This document shows, one piece after another, positions 1-5,327 of a DNA stretch of 5,327 nt. A model generated the notes under the pieces. The model did no database searches and was not told the DNA's origin. It worked only from the letters and a program-made list of their open reading frames with translations. The stretch is from Nocardioidaceae bacterium. GTDB taxonomy: Bacteria > Actinomycetota > Actinomycetes > Propionibacteriales > Nocardioidaceae. Numbering within the stretch: the stretch's first letter is position 1; each line of letters begins with the position of its first letter. The stretch lies in NCBI GenBank assembly GCA_013813125.1, contig JACCSH010000203.1, positions 1 to 5,327 on the forward strand, read 5' to 3'. Position numbers and translations under genes: made by a program.

Positions 1-229
1 CGTGCTTGTTCGCGAACGAGTGCGCCCATTCGATCGAGGGCACCCGCCGGCGGGTCCACTCTCCGTCCACGGCAACCAGCAGCATGGTGATGTCGGTGAC
101 GGCGGTACGCGGCTCGACAAAGCCTTCGATGCCTGAGCGGGTCCGAACCCAGTCCTCCAGATAGCGCGCGTCAGCGGACTCCGCCGTCCGCAAAGTGCCG
201 GGCTTGTTGCGCCGCCGCAGGAACGCCAT
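1..229 (-). CDS. small conserved actinobacterial protein of unknown function (5' part, runs off the window)
   Basis: Read leftward from the ATG at 229, the frame stays open for 76 codons to the window edge. It begins MAFLRRRNKPGTLRTAE and contains the segments LEDWVRTRSGIEGFVEPR, a hydrophobic strand VTDITMLLVAVDGEW, and TRRRVPSIEWAHSFANKH. This pattern (basic start, a 'GV/IE.FVEPRT' segment, 'DGEWTRRR') matches, from memory, a family of roughly 100-residue actinobacterial proteins encoded near pepA/lpd loci. Databases often label them 'oxidoreductase' without experimental support. I see no cofactor-binding motif, signal peptide or membrane segment in the visible part. The start is supported by an AGGAGAGGA ribosome binding site (240-248 on the complement), about 10 bases before the ATG. 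The gene is transcribed away from lpdA. The missing C-terminus should be about 25-35 residues long. Function unknown; coding status is fairly sure because the frame, start and ribosome site agree. Confidence 0.72.
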   Translation of the reverse strand, partial: MAFLRRRNKPGTLRTAESADARYLEDWVRTRSGIEGFVEPRTAVTDITMLLVAVDGEWTRRRVPSIEWAHSFANKH

Positions 230-336
230 CCGGTGCCGGTCCTCTCCTGGTCCTTGAGTCCGCTCCAGTATCGCGCACTTCCCTATCGTAGGGATGGAAG
301 GATGACGGTTCTGCAATCGAGGAGTCGGAGGCAAGT
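230..336. promoter_or_regulatory. divergent intergenic region between the small leftward gene and lpdA
   Basis: This 107-bp gap must hold the start signals of both divergent genes. The leftward ribosome binding site is at 240-248 (complement AGGAGAGGA). The rightward one, GGAGG at 327-331, lies 5 bases before the GTG start of lpdA and fixes that start. Between them lies the inverted repeat CCCTATCGTAGGG (281-293), listed separately. I could not find a -35 box at a standard distance for either direction, so promoter positions remain tentative. Confidence 0.55.
281..293. promoter_or_regulatory. 13-bp inverted repeat CCCTATCGTAGGG, possible shared promoter core or operator
   Basis: Arms CCCTA and TAGGG flank a TCG centre. 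Read rightward it contains TATCGT (284-289). Read leftward it contains TACGAT (290-285). Both fit the actinobacterial housekeeping -10 pattern TANNNT. The site sits about 44 bases before the lpdA start and 52 bases from the leftward start, a plausible distance for two short leaders. No good -35 hexamer is seen at 16-19 bases on either side. It could instead be a regulator-binding palindrome, or chance. Confidence 0.35.
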
Positions 337-1722
337 GTGACAGCAGACAACACCAGCTTTGACGTCGTCATCCTGGGTGGGGGCAGCGGAGGCTACGCAT
401 GCGCTCTGCGCGCCAGCCAGCTCGGTCTGACGGTCGCCCTGGTCGAGAAGGACAAGGTGGGCGGCACGTGTCTGCACCGAGGCTGCATCCCGACCAAGGC
501 CCTACTGCATGCGGCGGAGATAGCCGACGCGGTGCGCGAGTCAGCCCAGTTCGGGGTCAACGCGTCGCTGGAGGGGGTGGACCTGCGGCAGGTGAACACC
601 TACAAGGACGAGATTGTCGGACGGCTCTACAAGGGGTTGCAAGGCCTCATCAAGAGTCGTGAAATAACGGTGGTGCAAGGAAACGGCCGGCTGGTCGGGC
701 CACGCACCGTCGAGGTTGACGGCATCCGCTACGACGGGAAGCACGTCGTGCTCGCTTCCGGATCTGTGACGCGGTCGCTTCCGGGGCTGGACATCGACGG
801 CGAGCGGGTGGTGTCCAGCTGGGAGGCCATGCAACTGGACACCGTGCCGCAGCGAGTGGTCGTGATCGGTGGCGGGGTCATCGGCGTCGAGTTCGCGTCG
901 GCATGGCGGTCATTCGGTGCGGAAGTGACGATCCTGGAGGCGTTGCCCCGACTGCTTGCGGCTGAGGACCCGTCCTCGTCGAAGGCGCTCGAGCGGGCTT
1001 TTCGCAAGCGGGGCATCGTGGTCGAGGCGAACACCGCCTTCTCAGGCGTAGAGCGAACGCCGTCAGGGGTGCGTGTCACGGTCGAGTCCGGCGAGACCTC
1101 CGAGGCCGACATCTGTTTGGTGGCTGTCGGCCGCGGACCGCACACGGCCGACCTCGGCTACGAGGAACAAGGCGTCGAGCTGGATCGTGGGTTCGTGGCG
1201 ACCAACGAGCGCTTGCAGACCAAACTGGCAGGGGCGTATGCCGTCGGCGATATCGTGCCGGGGATGCAGCTGGCCCATCGTGGGTTCCAGCACGGCATCT
1301 TCGTGGCCGAGGATATCGCCGGTCTGGAGCCGGCCGTGATCAACGAAGCCGATATCCCCCGAGTCACCTACTGCGAGCCCGAGGTCGCGTCCGTGGGGCT
1401 GAGCGAAGATCAGGCCAAGGCGGCACACGGCCCGGACGAGATCGAGTCGCTGACCTACGACCTGGGCGGCAACGGCAAGAGCCAGATCCTCAAGACGCAA
1501 GGCTTCGTCAAGGTGGTACGACGAAGGGGCGGTCCCGTGCTCGGCGTACACATGGTCGGCTCACGCGTCGGTGAACTGATCGGCGAAGCGCAGCTGATCT
1601 GCAGTTGGGAGGCCTTCCCTGAGGACGTGTCCGCACTGGTGCACATGCACCCCACCCAGAACGAAGCGCTTGGCGAAGCCCACCTCGCGCTGGCGGGTAA
1701 ACCACTGCACTCGCACTCCTGA
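337..1722 (+). CDS. lpdA: dihydrolipoyl dehydrogenase (E3 component of 2-oxoacid dehydrogenase complexes)
   Basis: This cytoplasmic flavoprotein re-oxidises dihydrolipoyl groups on E2 proteins and passes the electrons through a disulfide and FAD to NAD+. The 461 residues match the usual family length. Visible landmarks, in order: the FAD dinucleotide fold GGGSGG (residues 14-19); the redox-active disulfide in [13 protein letters not shown] (Cys45 and Cys50); ASGS (140-143), usually ATGS; the NAD-binding GGGVIGVE (178-185); the second FAD contact AVGD (302-305); and the C-terminal dimer-interface active site HMHPTQNE, with the His438/Glu443 pair that activates the thiol of the partner subunit. 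All catalytic residues are present, so the enzyme should be active. The GTG start is chosen because the FAD fold begins just after it and GGAGG (327-331) is well placed. The E2 gene follows 83 bases downstream on the same strand, suggesting co-transcription. Actinobacteria often carry several lpd paralogues, so which complex it serves is inferred from its neighbour. Confidence 0.96.
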   Translation: MTADNTSFDVVILGGGSGGYACALRASQLGLTVALVEKDKVGGTCLHRGCIPTKALLHAAEIADAVRESAQFGVNASLEGVDLRQVNTYKDEIVGRLYKGLQGLIKSREITVVQGNGRLVGPRTVEVDGIRYDGKHVVLASGSVTRSLPGLDIDGERVVSSWEAMQLDTVPQRVVVIGGGVIGVEFASAWRSFGAEVTILEALPRLLAAEDPSSSKALERAFRKRGIVVEANTAFSGVERTPSGVRVTVESGETSEADICLVAVGRGPHTADLGYEEQGVELDRGFVATNERLQTKLAGAYAVGDIVPGMQLAHRGFQHGIFVAEDIAGLEPAVINEADIPRVTYCEPEVASVGLSEDQAKAAHGPDEIESLTYDLGGNGKSQILKTQGFVKVVRRRGGPVLGVHMVGSRVGELIGEAQLICSWEAFPEDVSALVHMHPTQNEALGEAHLALAGKPLHSHS

Positions 1723-1805
1723 CGATTCGGTCTAGGCTGACCGAGACCGACCACCGACGCACGCTGCACATCCCGACCGACGAACACAAGAGGAACTCGA
1801 TCCCT
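1723..1805 (+). promoter_or_regulatory. lpdA-sucB intergenic gap with a weak hairpin and the sucB ribosome binding site
   Basis: The gap holds a possible stem TCGGTC (1727-1732) / GACCGA (1739-1744) around a 6-base loop TAGGCT. No T-run follows, so it is not a standard terminator. An overlapping alternative pairing, GGTCT (1729-1733) with AGACC (1744-1748), also exists. TAGGCT itself resembles an actinobacterial -10 (TANNNT), but no -35 is evident. The ribosome binding site AAGAGGAA (1788-1795) lies about 10 bases before the ATG at 1806. The short gap favours one transcript with lpdA, with possible attenuation or processing at the stem. Confidence 0.4.
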
Positions 1806-3896
1806 ATGGCGACTGAAGTAACACTCCCCGCCCTCGGTGAAAGCGTGACCGAGGGCACCGTCACCCAATGGCTCAAGTCAGTTGGCGACGACGTGGCCGT
1901 CGACGAGGCTCTCCTCGAAGTCTCGACCGACAAGGTCGACACCGAGATCCCTTCGCCGGTGGCCGGCACTCTGCTCGAGATCAGGGCCGACCAGGATGAG
2001 ACCGTCGAGGTCGGAGCGGTGCTGGCCGTGATCGGTGAGAAGGACGAGGCCGGTGGCTCCGCTGGCGGGGACTCGGGCGGTAGCGCCGACTCTGAAGCCG
2101 ATGAGCACCAGTCCTCGGACGCCTCAGCAGAGCAGGACGGCGGCTCAGGCTCGGAGGAATCCGGCTCGACCGACTCTGACGGAGACTCCGGCGACTCTGG
2201 TGCAGAGGGAAGCGACTCGGGATCGGACGGTCCGGAGTCTGGTCAGACAGAGCAGTCCTCGCAGCCATCCGCGGCTGAGGAGTCACCGCAGACCGACGAA
2301 GGAGCCGACGACTCTGCCCCCTCCGAGCAGCAGGACGCAGCACAGGCGGATGCTGAGCCAAGCGGCGAGTCGTCAGGGTCCGTCGGCGGCGGAGATTCGT
2401 CCGAGGTGACGTTGCCCGCCTTGGGGGAGAGCGTCACGGAGGGAACGGTTACGCAATGGCTCAAGTCGGTGGGCGACGAGGTCGCGGTCGACGAGCCGTT
2501 GCTGGAGATATCGACCGACAAAGTCGACACGGAGATTCCTTCACCTGTGGCCGGCACCCTGTTGGAGATCAGGGCGGAGCAGGATGAGACCGTAGAAGTC
2601 GGGGCGGTACTCGCGATCATCGGTTCTGGTGACGGTGGATCGAAAACGAGCGCTCCGCCGGCTGCCGAGTCGGGCTCAAGTGAGCCTTCCGCGGAAGAAA
2701 CCTCTGCAAGTGAGGAGACGAAGGAACCCGCATCCTCCGCCGCCGAAGAGACAACGGAACCCGACACGTCCGCAGATGAAGAGACGAAGCAACCTGACAC
2801 CTCTGGCTCAGAAGAGCAACCGGATGCGGAGGACGCGGAACAGCCGGCATCCGGTCCGAGCGGTCAAGAAAGCTCACTTGCCCCGTCAGCTGGATCCACG
2901 GTGCCGTCGGTCGCTGATGATGCCGGGGGCTCAAGCGGTGACAGCGCATCCAGGAGCTATGTGACTCCGCTGGTACGCAAGCTCGCCGCCCAACACGATG
3001 TGGAGTTGTCGACATTGACCGGGACCGGTGTCGGCGGCCGCATCCGCAAGCAAGACGTACTCGAGGCCGCCGAGGCGGCCAAGCAGCAGGCCGCACAGCA
3101 GAGCAGCCCAGCTTCCGATCAAGCCGGCTCCCCTGCCGCCAGCCAAGCCGAGCCCAGTCAGGCGGCCAGCTCGCTGCGCGGCAAGACAGAGAAGCTGAGC
3201 CGGCTGCGTCAGGTCATTGCAGCACGCATGGTCGAGTCGCTGCACGTGTCGGCTCAGCTGACCACCGTGGTAGAGGTAGACGTGACGTCCATCTCTCGGC
3301 TTCGCGACAAGGCGAAGGCCGGCTTCGAACAGCGCGAAGGCGTCAAGCTCTCGTTCCTCCCGTTCTTCGCCAAGGCGGCGATCGATGCTCTGAAGACCTA
3401 CCCCCAGGTCAACGCCTCGATCGACACCGAAGCGAACACGGTCACCTATCACGACGGTGAACACCTCGGCGTCGCCGTCGACACCGACCGCGGGCTCCTC
3501 GTGCCGGTCATCAGCAACGCCGGTGACCTGTCGATCGCCGGACTGGCTCGCAAGATCGCGGACCTCGCGGCTCGCACTCGCGACAACAAGATCAAGCCAG
3601 ACGAGCTCTCCGGCGGCACATTCACGCTCACCAACACCGGCAGCCGCGGTGCCCTCTTCGACACGCCGATCATCAACCAGCCACAGGTCGCGATTCTCGG
3701 CACGGGCACGGTCGTCAAGCGCCCGGTGGTGATCTCAGATCCCAACCTCGGGGAGACAATTGCGATCCGGCAGATGGTCTACCTGTCCCTGACGTACGAC
3801 CACCGCCTTGTCGACGGAGCCGACGCCGCACGCTTTTTGACCACTATCAAGCAGCGCCTTGAGGAGGCGAACTTCGAAGCTGATCTTGGCGGCTGA
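1806..3896 (+). CDS. sucB: dihydrolipoamide acyltransferase E2 with two lipoyl domains (actinobacterial SucB/DlaT type)
   Basis: E2 is the core of a 2-oxoacid dehydrogenase complex: its lipoyl arms take the acyl group from E1 and its C-terminal domain moves it to CoA. Domains by residue: lipoyl domain 1 (about 4-77; lipoylated Lys43 in TDKVDTE); linker 1 (78-199); lipoyl domain 2 (200-273; Lys239); linker 2 (274-384); E1/E3 subunit-binding domain (about 385-421; [10 protein letters not shown], then [12 protein letters not shown]); a short Ala/Gln/Ser linker (422-458); and a CoA acyltransferase domain (about 461-696). The last has DHRLVDG (665-671), with His666 and Asp670 catalytic, and Thr609 in TNTGS at the usual Ser/Thr position. 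At 696 residues it is long for the family because linkers 1 and 2 are acidic, low-complexity and over 100 residues each. AAGAGGAA (1788-1795) supports the start. The family is usually annotated as the succinyltransferase, but mycobacterial DlaT and corynebacterial AceF homologues work in pyruvate dehydrogenase. The true acyl specificity therefore cannot be told here; no E1 gene is present. Confidence 0.95.
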   Translation: MATEVTLPALGESVTEGTVTQWLKSVGDDVAVDEALLEVSTDKVDTEIPSPVAGTLLEIRADQDETVEVGAVLAVIGEKDEAGGSAGGDSGGSADSEADEHQSSDASAEQDGGSGSEESGSTDSDGDSGDSGAEGSDSGSDGPESGQTEQSSQPSAAEESPQTDEGADDSAPSEQQDAAQADAEPSGESSGSVGGGDSSEVTLPALGESVTEGTVTQWLKSVGDEVAVDEPLLEISTDKVDTEIPSPVAGTLLEIRAEQDETVEVGAVLAIIGSGDGGSKTSAPPAAESGSSEPSAEETSASEETKEPASSAAEETTEPDTSADEETKQPDTSGSEEQPDAEDAEQPASGPSGQESSLAPSAGSTVPSVADDAGGSSGDSASRSYVTPLVRKLAAQHDVELSTLTGTGVGGRIRKQDVLEAAEAAKQQAAQQSSPASDQAGSPAASQAEPSQAASSLRGKTEKLSRLRQVIAARMVESLHVSAQLTTVVEVDVTSISRLRDKAKAGFEQREGVKLSFLPFFAKAAIDALKTYPQVNASIDTEANTVTYHDGEHLGVAVDTDRGLLVPVISNAGDLSIAGLARKIADLAARTRDNKIKPDELSGGTFTLTNTGSRGALFDTPIINQPQVAILGTGTVVKRPVVISDPNLGETIAIRQMVYLSLTYDHRLVDGADAARFLTTIKQRLEEANFEADLGG
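1815..2036 (+). repeat. lipoyl domain 1 coding segment (copy 1 of an internal duplication)
   Basis: These 74 codons encode lipoyl domain 1, with Lys43 as the predicted lipoylation site. They pair with 2403-2624. The two copies differ at 5 of 74 residues (Asp/Glu, Ala/Pro, Val/Ile, Asp/Glu, Val/Ile). At codon level 35 are identical, 34 differ synonymously and 5 change the residue (hand count). The duplication is obvious in protein but much weaker in DNA. Confidence 0.93.
2403..2624 (+). repeat. lipoyl domain 2 coding segment (copy 2 of an internal duplication)
   Basis: These 74 codons encode lipoyl domain 2, residues 200-273, with Lys239 in the same TDKVDTE context as Lys43 of copy 1 and an offset of exactly 196 residues. 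The longest exact DNA matches I see between the copies are about 14-15 bases (for example CAATGGCTCAAGTC). This argues against a recent duplication or recent gene conversion. Confidence 0.93.
2703..2825 (+). repeat. degenerate 33-bp (11-residue) tandem repeat in E2 linker 2
   Basis: Three full units encode [11 protein letters not shown] (2703-2735), [11 protein letters not shown] (2736-2768) and [11 protein letters not shown] (2769-2801). A shortened fourth unit, SGSEEQPD (2802-2825), looks like the same pattern lacking the two residues after EE. The consensus is SAxEETKxPDT. The repeat keeps the reading frame and lies in the flexible linker between lipoyl domain 2 and the subunit-binding domain (residues 300-340). 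It likely grew by slippage or unequal exchange and tunes linker length and charge. Confidence 0.75.
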
Positions 3897-3946
3897 ACGC
3901 GCCCGAAGGCTCATCATCCACCTGGGTTTCGCGAAAGCGGGCAGTC
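3897..3946. terminator. short convergent gap between sucB and the Nudix gene, with a weak terminator candidate
   Basis: The 50-bp gap between the two convergent stop codons holds a perfect 10-bp palindrome TTTCGCGAAA (3927-3936). A more distant pairing, GCCCG (3901-3905) with CGGGC (3938-3942), could enclose it. On the leftward side GTGCC/GGCAC (3950-3961), inside the last Nudix codons, can form another small stem. None has a T-run. A terminator is expected here by position, but the sequence evidence is weak. Confidence 0.3.
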
Positions 3947-4402
3947 TCAGTGCCTGGGCACCTTGTGCAAGAAGGCGTCCTGACCACCGGCTAGCTCCAC
4001 TTGAAGCGGCAGCGGCTCCCAGCGGCAGACGAACCGCATCCCCACGTCACCATCGTTGTCGTCACCGTGGACGACGTGCTCCCATTGGCGCTCACCGTCG
4101 TCGGGTGCCCGCAGATGCACGAACGTGGTCATGGAAGGACCGCCGGGCTCGTCGAGGCTGAGCTCGACACCTCCAAGCTGGCCGACAAACGTCAGCCCCA
4201 TCAGACCCGTCTCCTCCTCGACCTCACGGTGAGCGGCGTCCTGGACCGGCTCGAACCGCTTCATCCCCCCAGCGGGAACCTGGACCCCCGATGGGTCAGC
4301 GGGGTCGTCATCCGCGTGTTCGAAGACCAACAGCTCACGCCCGTCGGCACCCTCTCGGGTGACATAGCAGACCACTCTTTGGGAAAACCCGTAGATCGAC
4401 AT
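3947..4402 (-). CDS. Nudix family hydrolase
   Basis: This leftward gene encodes a 151-residue, probably cytoplasmic protein with a complete Nudix box: Gly45, five residues, Glu51, seven residues, then REVEEETGL at 59-67 (pattern GX5EX7REUXEEXGU). Glu63 and Glu64 are the expected metal ligands. The family hydrolyses nucleoside diphosphates linked to another group, with Mg2+ or Mn2+. The leading strand (RVVCYVTRE...ELLVFEH) and the GVQVPAGG segment before the box are typical of small actinobacterial Nudix proteins. The C-terminal part (FVCRWEPLPLQVELAGGQDAFL) resembles the closing strands of the fold. The substrate cannot be predicted. Length is normal. There is no clear ribosome binding site before the ATG at 4402. 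Instead a -10-like TAGCGT ends 6 bases upstream, suggesting leaderless translation. It converges on sucB and is divergent from the epimerase gene, so it is its own transcription unit and probably unrelated to the lipoyl genes. Confidence 0.92.
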   Translation of the reverse strand: MSIYGFSQRVVCYVTREGADGRELLVFEHADDDPADPSGVQVPAGGMKRFEPVQDAAHREVEEETGLMGLTFVGQLGGVELSLDEPGGPSMTTFVHLRAPDDGERQWEHVVHGDDNDGDVGMRFVCRWEPLPLQVELAGGQDAFLHKVPRH

Positions 4403-4408
4403 ACCCAG

Positions 4409-4414
4409 ACGCTA
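4409..4414 (-). promoter_or_regulatory. -10-like TAGCGT for a probable leaderless Nudix transcript
   Basis: On the leftward strand TAGCGT fits TANNNT and is followed by exactly 6 bases (CTGGGT) and then the ATG. Transcription would thus start at or next to the A of the start codon. Leaderless mRNAs with this geometry are common in actinobacteria. The lack of a Shine-Dalgarno site upstream agrees. No strong -35 is visible at 17-18 bases (GTGCGT or GGTGCG). Confidence 0.5.
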
Positions 4415-4421
4415 GTGATCC

Positions 4422-4441
4422 CCAGGCGGTGACGCACCTGG
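4422..4441. promoter_or_regulatory. short inverted repeat in the Nudix/epimerase divergent gap
   Basis: CCAGG (4422-4426) and CCTGG (4437-4441) form 5-bp arms 10 bases apart, with one further matching pair two positions inside each arm. The site sits midway in the 64-bp divergent gap, overlapping where both promoters should be. It could be an operator, but arms this short are expected by chance in GC-rich DNA. Confidence 0.2.
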
Positions 4442-4455
4442 CACCCTCGGCAGGC

Positions 4456-4459
4456 AGGA
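4456..4459 (+). promoter_or_regulatory. ribosome binding site of the epimerase-family gene
   Basis: AGGA, within AGGCAGGA (4452-4459), lies 7 bases before the ATG at 4467 and selects that start. An ATG at 4459 is in another frame. CAGGAT (4455-4460) also loosely resembles a -10 box 6 bases before the ATG, so a leaderless start cannot be fully excluded. Confidence 0.55.
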
Positions 4460-4466
4460 TGGGCGC

Positions 4467-5327
4467 ATGTTGATCACTCTCGCCGGAGGATCCGGCTTCC
4501 TTGGTACGGCGCTGAACCGCCACTTCACCGAAACCGGCCACGACGTTCTTCGGCTGGTTAGGGGCGAACCCGCCGGTGACGGGCAGATGCAGTGGGACCC
4601 CTCCCGCAAGGAGCTGGACCTCCGGGCGGTTCGCGAAGCCGACGTGGTCATCAATCTGGGTGGCGCGCCCATTGCTCACTGGCCGTGGACGCAGGCGTAC
4701 AAACGCCAGATTCTCGAGAGCCGGGTCGCCACGACGACCACGATCGCCGAGGCGATCGCTGCTGCAGGGGGCGGGGCAGCACTTATCAACGCCAGCGGCA
4801 TCAACTACTACGGCAATGTCGAAGGTGACCGACCCGTCACGGAGGACTCAGGTCCCGGCCAGGGCTTTCTGGCCGAGGTGAGCCGCGACTGGGAAGCCGC
4901 GACCGAGCCGGCCAACCTCGCCGGCGCAAGAGTGGTCACGATTCGCACGGCAGTGGTCCTCCACAAGTCAGGTGGGGCACTCAAGACGATGCTGTTGCCC
5001 TTTCGGCTCGGGCTGGGTGGGCGTTTCGGCGATGGCAGACAGTGGTTCCCCACCGTCTCGCTTCCCGATTACGTCTCAGCAGTCGACAGACTGGCCACCG
5101 ACCCGCAACTGAGCGGTCCATACAACGTGGTCGCACCCGTGGCGGCAACGAACGGCGAGTTCACCAAGGAGCTGGGAGCGCGGTTGCACCGCCCAACGAG
5201 CCTGCCAGTCCCTGCGTTCGCGCTGAAGAAGATCGTGGGCGATCTGTCGAGCGAGCTGCTCGGTAGCGTGCGCGCGATCCCGAAGCGACTGGAGGGCGCG
5301 GGTTTCGAGTTCGCGCATCCCACGGTT
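4467..5327 (+). CDS. TIGR01777/SDR39U1-family NAD(P)-binding epimerase-like protein (3' end beyond the window)
   Basis: The frame is open for 287 codons to the window end. The family is about 300 residues long, so only the last 10-20 are missing. Features: the N-terminal nucleotide-binding turn GGSGFLG (residues 7-13) of an atypical extended short-chain dehydrogenase; NLGGAPIAHW, the family's NLAGAPI-type loop; ESRVATT; ASGINYYG (109-116), with Ser110 and Tyr114/115 near the usual active-site place but no YxxxK; EDSGPGQGFLAEVSRDWEAA; GGALKTMLLPFRLGLGG; and a C-terminal DUF1731-like segment (about 240-287; HRPTSLPVPAFALKK, then KRLEGAGFEFAHPT). The reaction is unknown. Relatives include E. coli YfcH, human SDR39U1 and, from memory, mycobacterial Rv2216, which sits between dlaT and lipB. 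Some databases misname the family 'cell division inhibitor SulA'. The start is set by AGGA at 4456-4459. The expected WIHxxD motif after GRQW is replaced (GRQWFPTVSLPDY). Confidence 0.9.
   Translation, partial: MLITLAGGSGFLGTALNRHFTETGHDVLRLVRGEPAGDGQMQWDPSRKELDLRAVREADVVINLGGAPIAHWPWTQAYKRQILESRVATTTTIAEAIAAAGGGAALINASGINYYGNVEGDRPVTEDSGPGQGFLAEVSRDWEAATEPANLAGARVVTIRTAVVLHKSGGALKTMLLPFRLGLGGRFGDGRQWFPTVSLPDYVSAVDRLATDPQLSGPYNVVAPVAATNGEFTKELGARLHRPTSLPVPAFALKKIVGDLSSELLGSVRAIPKRLEGAGFEFAHPTV

Noticed and set aside
1063..1551. 162-codon leftward open frame opposite lpdA
   Set aside because: It is a shadow of the lpdA coding strand, common in high-GC genes; no domain is recognisable.
1733..1738. 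TAGGCT as a separate promoter for sucB
   Set aside because: It fits TANNNT, but no -35-like hexamer lies at 16-19 bases and it forms the loop of a hairpin. The short gap after lpdA makes co-transcription the simpler reading.
1508..1969. Leftward open frame spanning the lpdA-sucB junction
   Set aside because: It covers the end of lpdA, the intergenic gap and lipoyl domain 1 on the opposite strand. The translation is low-complexity and shows no family features.
1981..2409. Overlapping arginine-rich open frames on both strands in E2 linker 1
   Set aside because: These are shifted-frame readings of GC-rich Ser/Asp/Glu codons. They have no recognisable domain or ribosome site and conflict with a well-supported protein.
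2243..2800. 185-codon leftward open frame inside the E2 gene
   Set aside because: It lies wholly opposite the lipoyl domain 2 and linker coding sequence. Its Ser/Val/Gly-rich translation mirrors the rightward codons, and the rightward frame has clear domains.
4001..4432. 143-codon rightward open frame opposite the Nudix gene
   Set aside because: The leftward strand carries an intact Nudix box at the expected place and family length. The rightward reading shows no motif.
4415..4477. GTGATC (4415-4420) and GATCAC (4472-4477) as a paired operator
   Set aside because: The arms are only 6 bases and more than 50 bases apart, and one lies inside coding sequence, so chance is the likelier explanation.
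1..5327. Mobile element, CRISPR array, tRNA, rRNA or riboswitch
   Set aside because: I saw no terminal inverted repeats, transposase or integrase motifs, spaced direct repeats, cloverleaf or known aptamer layout. The intergenic gaps are too short (107, 83, 50 and 64 bp) to hold most of these.

Overview
The window is high-GC DNA with strong G/C preference at third codon positions, GTG as well as ATG starts and purine-rich ribosome binding sites. All recognisable proteins look like those of Actinomycetia (high-GC Gram-positives). I cannot name the genus from this stretch. It reads as a conserved core-metabolism locus: I see no insertion sequence, integrase, CRISPR array, tRNA or rRNA gene.

Layout. 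The first 229 bases are the 5' part of a leftward gene for a small conserved actinobacterial protein of unknown function. A 107-bp divergent promoter region (230-336), centred on a 13-bp inverted repeat, separates it from a rightward pair. That pair is lpdA (dihydrolipoyl dehydrogenase, E3; 337-1722) and, after an 83-bp gap, a long sucB/dlaT-type gene (dihydrolipoamide acyltransferase, E2; 1806-3896). The E2 has two nearly identical lipoyl domains joined by unusually long acidic Ser/Asp/Glu/Gly linkers. A leftward Nudix hydrolase gene (3947-4402) converges on the E2 gene. A 64-bp divergent gap then leads to a rightward TIGR01777-type (SDR39U1/YfcH-like) NAD(P)-binding epimerase-family gene, cut off by the window end at 5327 with perhaps 10-20 codons missing.

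How the genes fit together. LpdA and the E2 protein are the E3 and E2 parts of a 2-oxoacid dehydrogenase complex (pyruvate and/or 2-oxoglutarate dehydrogenase). E2 carries the lipoyl arms and transfers the acyl group to CoA. E3 re-oxidises the dihydrolipoyl groups with NAD+. No E1 gene lies in the window. From memory, in Mycobacterium tuberculosis dlaT (Rv2215) is followed directly by a TIGR01777-family gene (Rv2216) and then lipB and lipA, the lipoate ligation and synthesis genes. The same order, interrupted here by the inverted Nudix gene, suggests that lipB/lipA may lie just beyond position 5327.

This is mostly an ordinary, well-conserved region, and I see no convincing new system. The points most worth a second look are: the protein-level conservation of the two lipoyl domains despite heavy synonymous divergence; a 33-bp tandem repeat in the second E2 linker; an apparently leaderless promoter for the Nudix gene; the two-sided -10-like palindrome upstream of lpdA; and the association of an uncharacterised SDR-family protein with the lipoate machinery.
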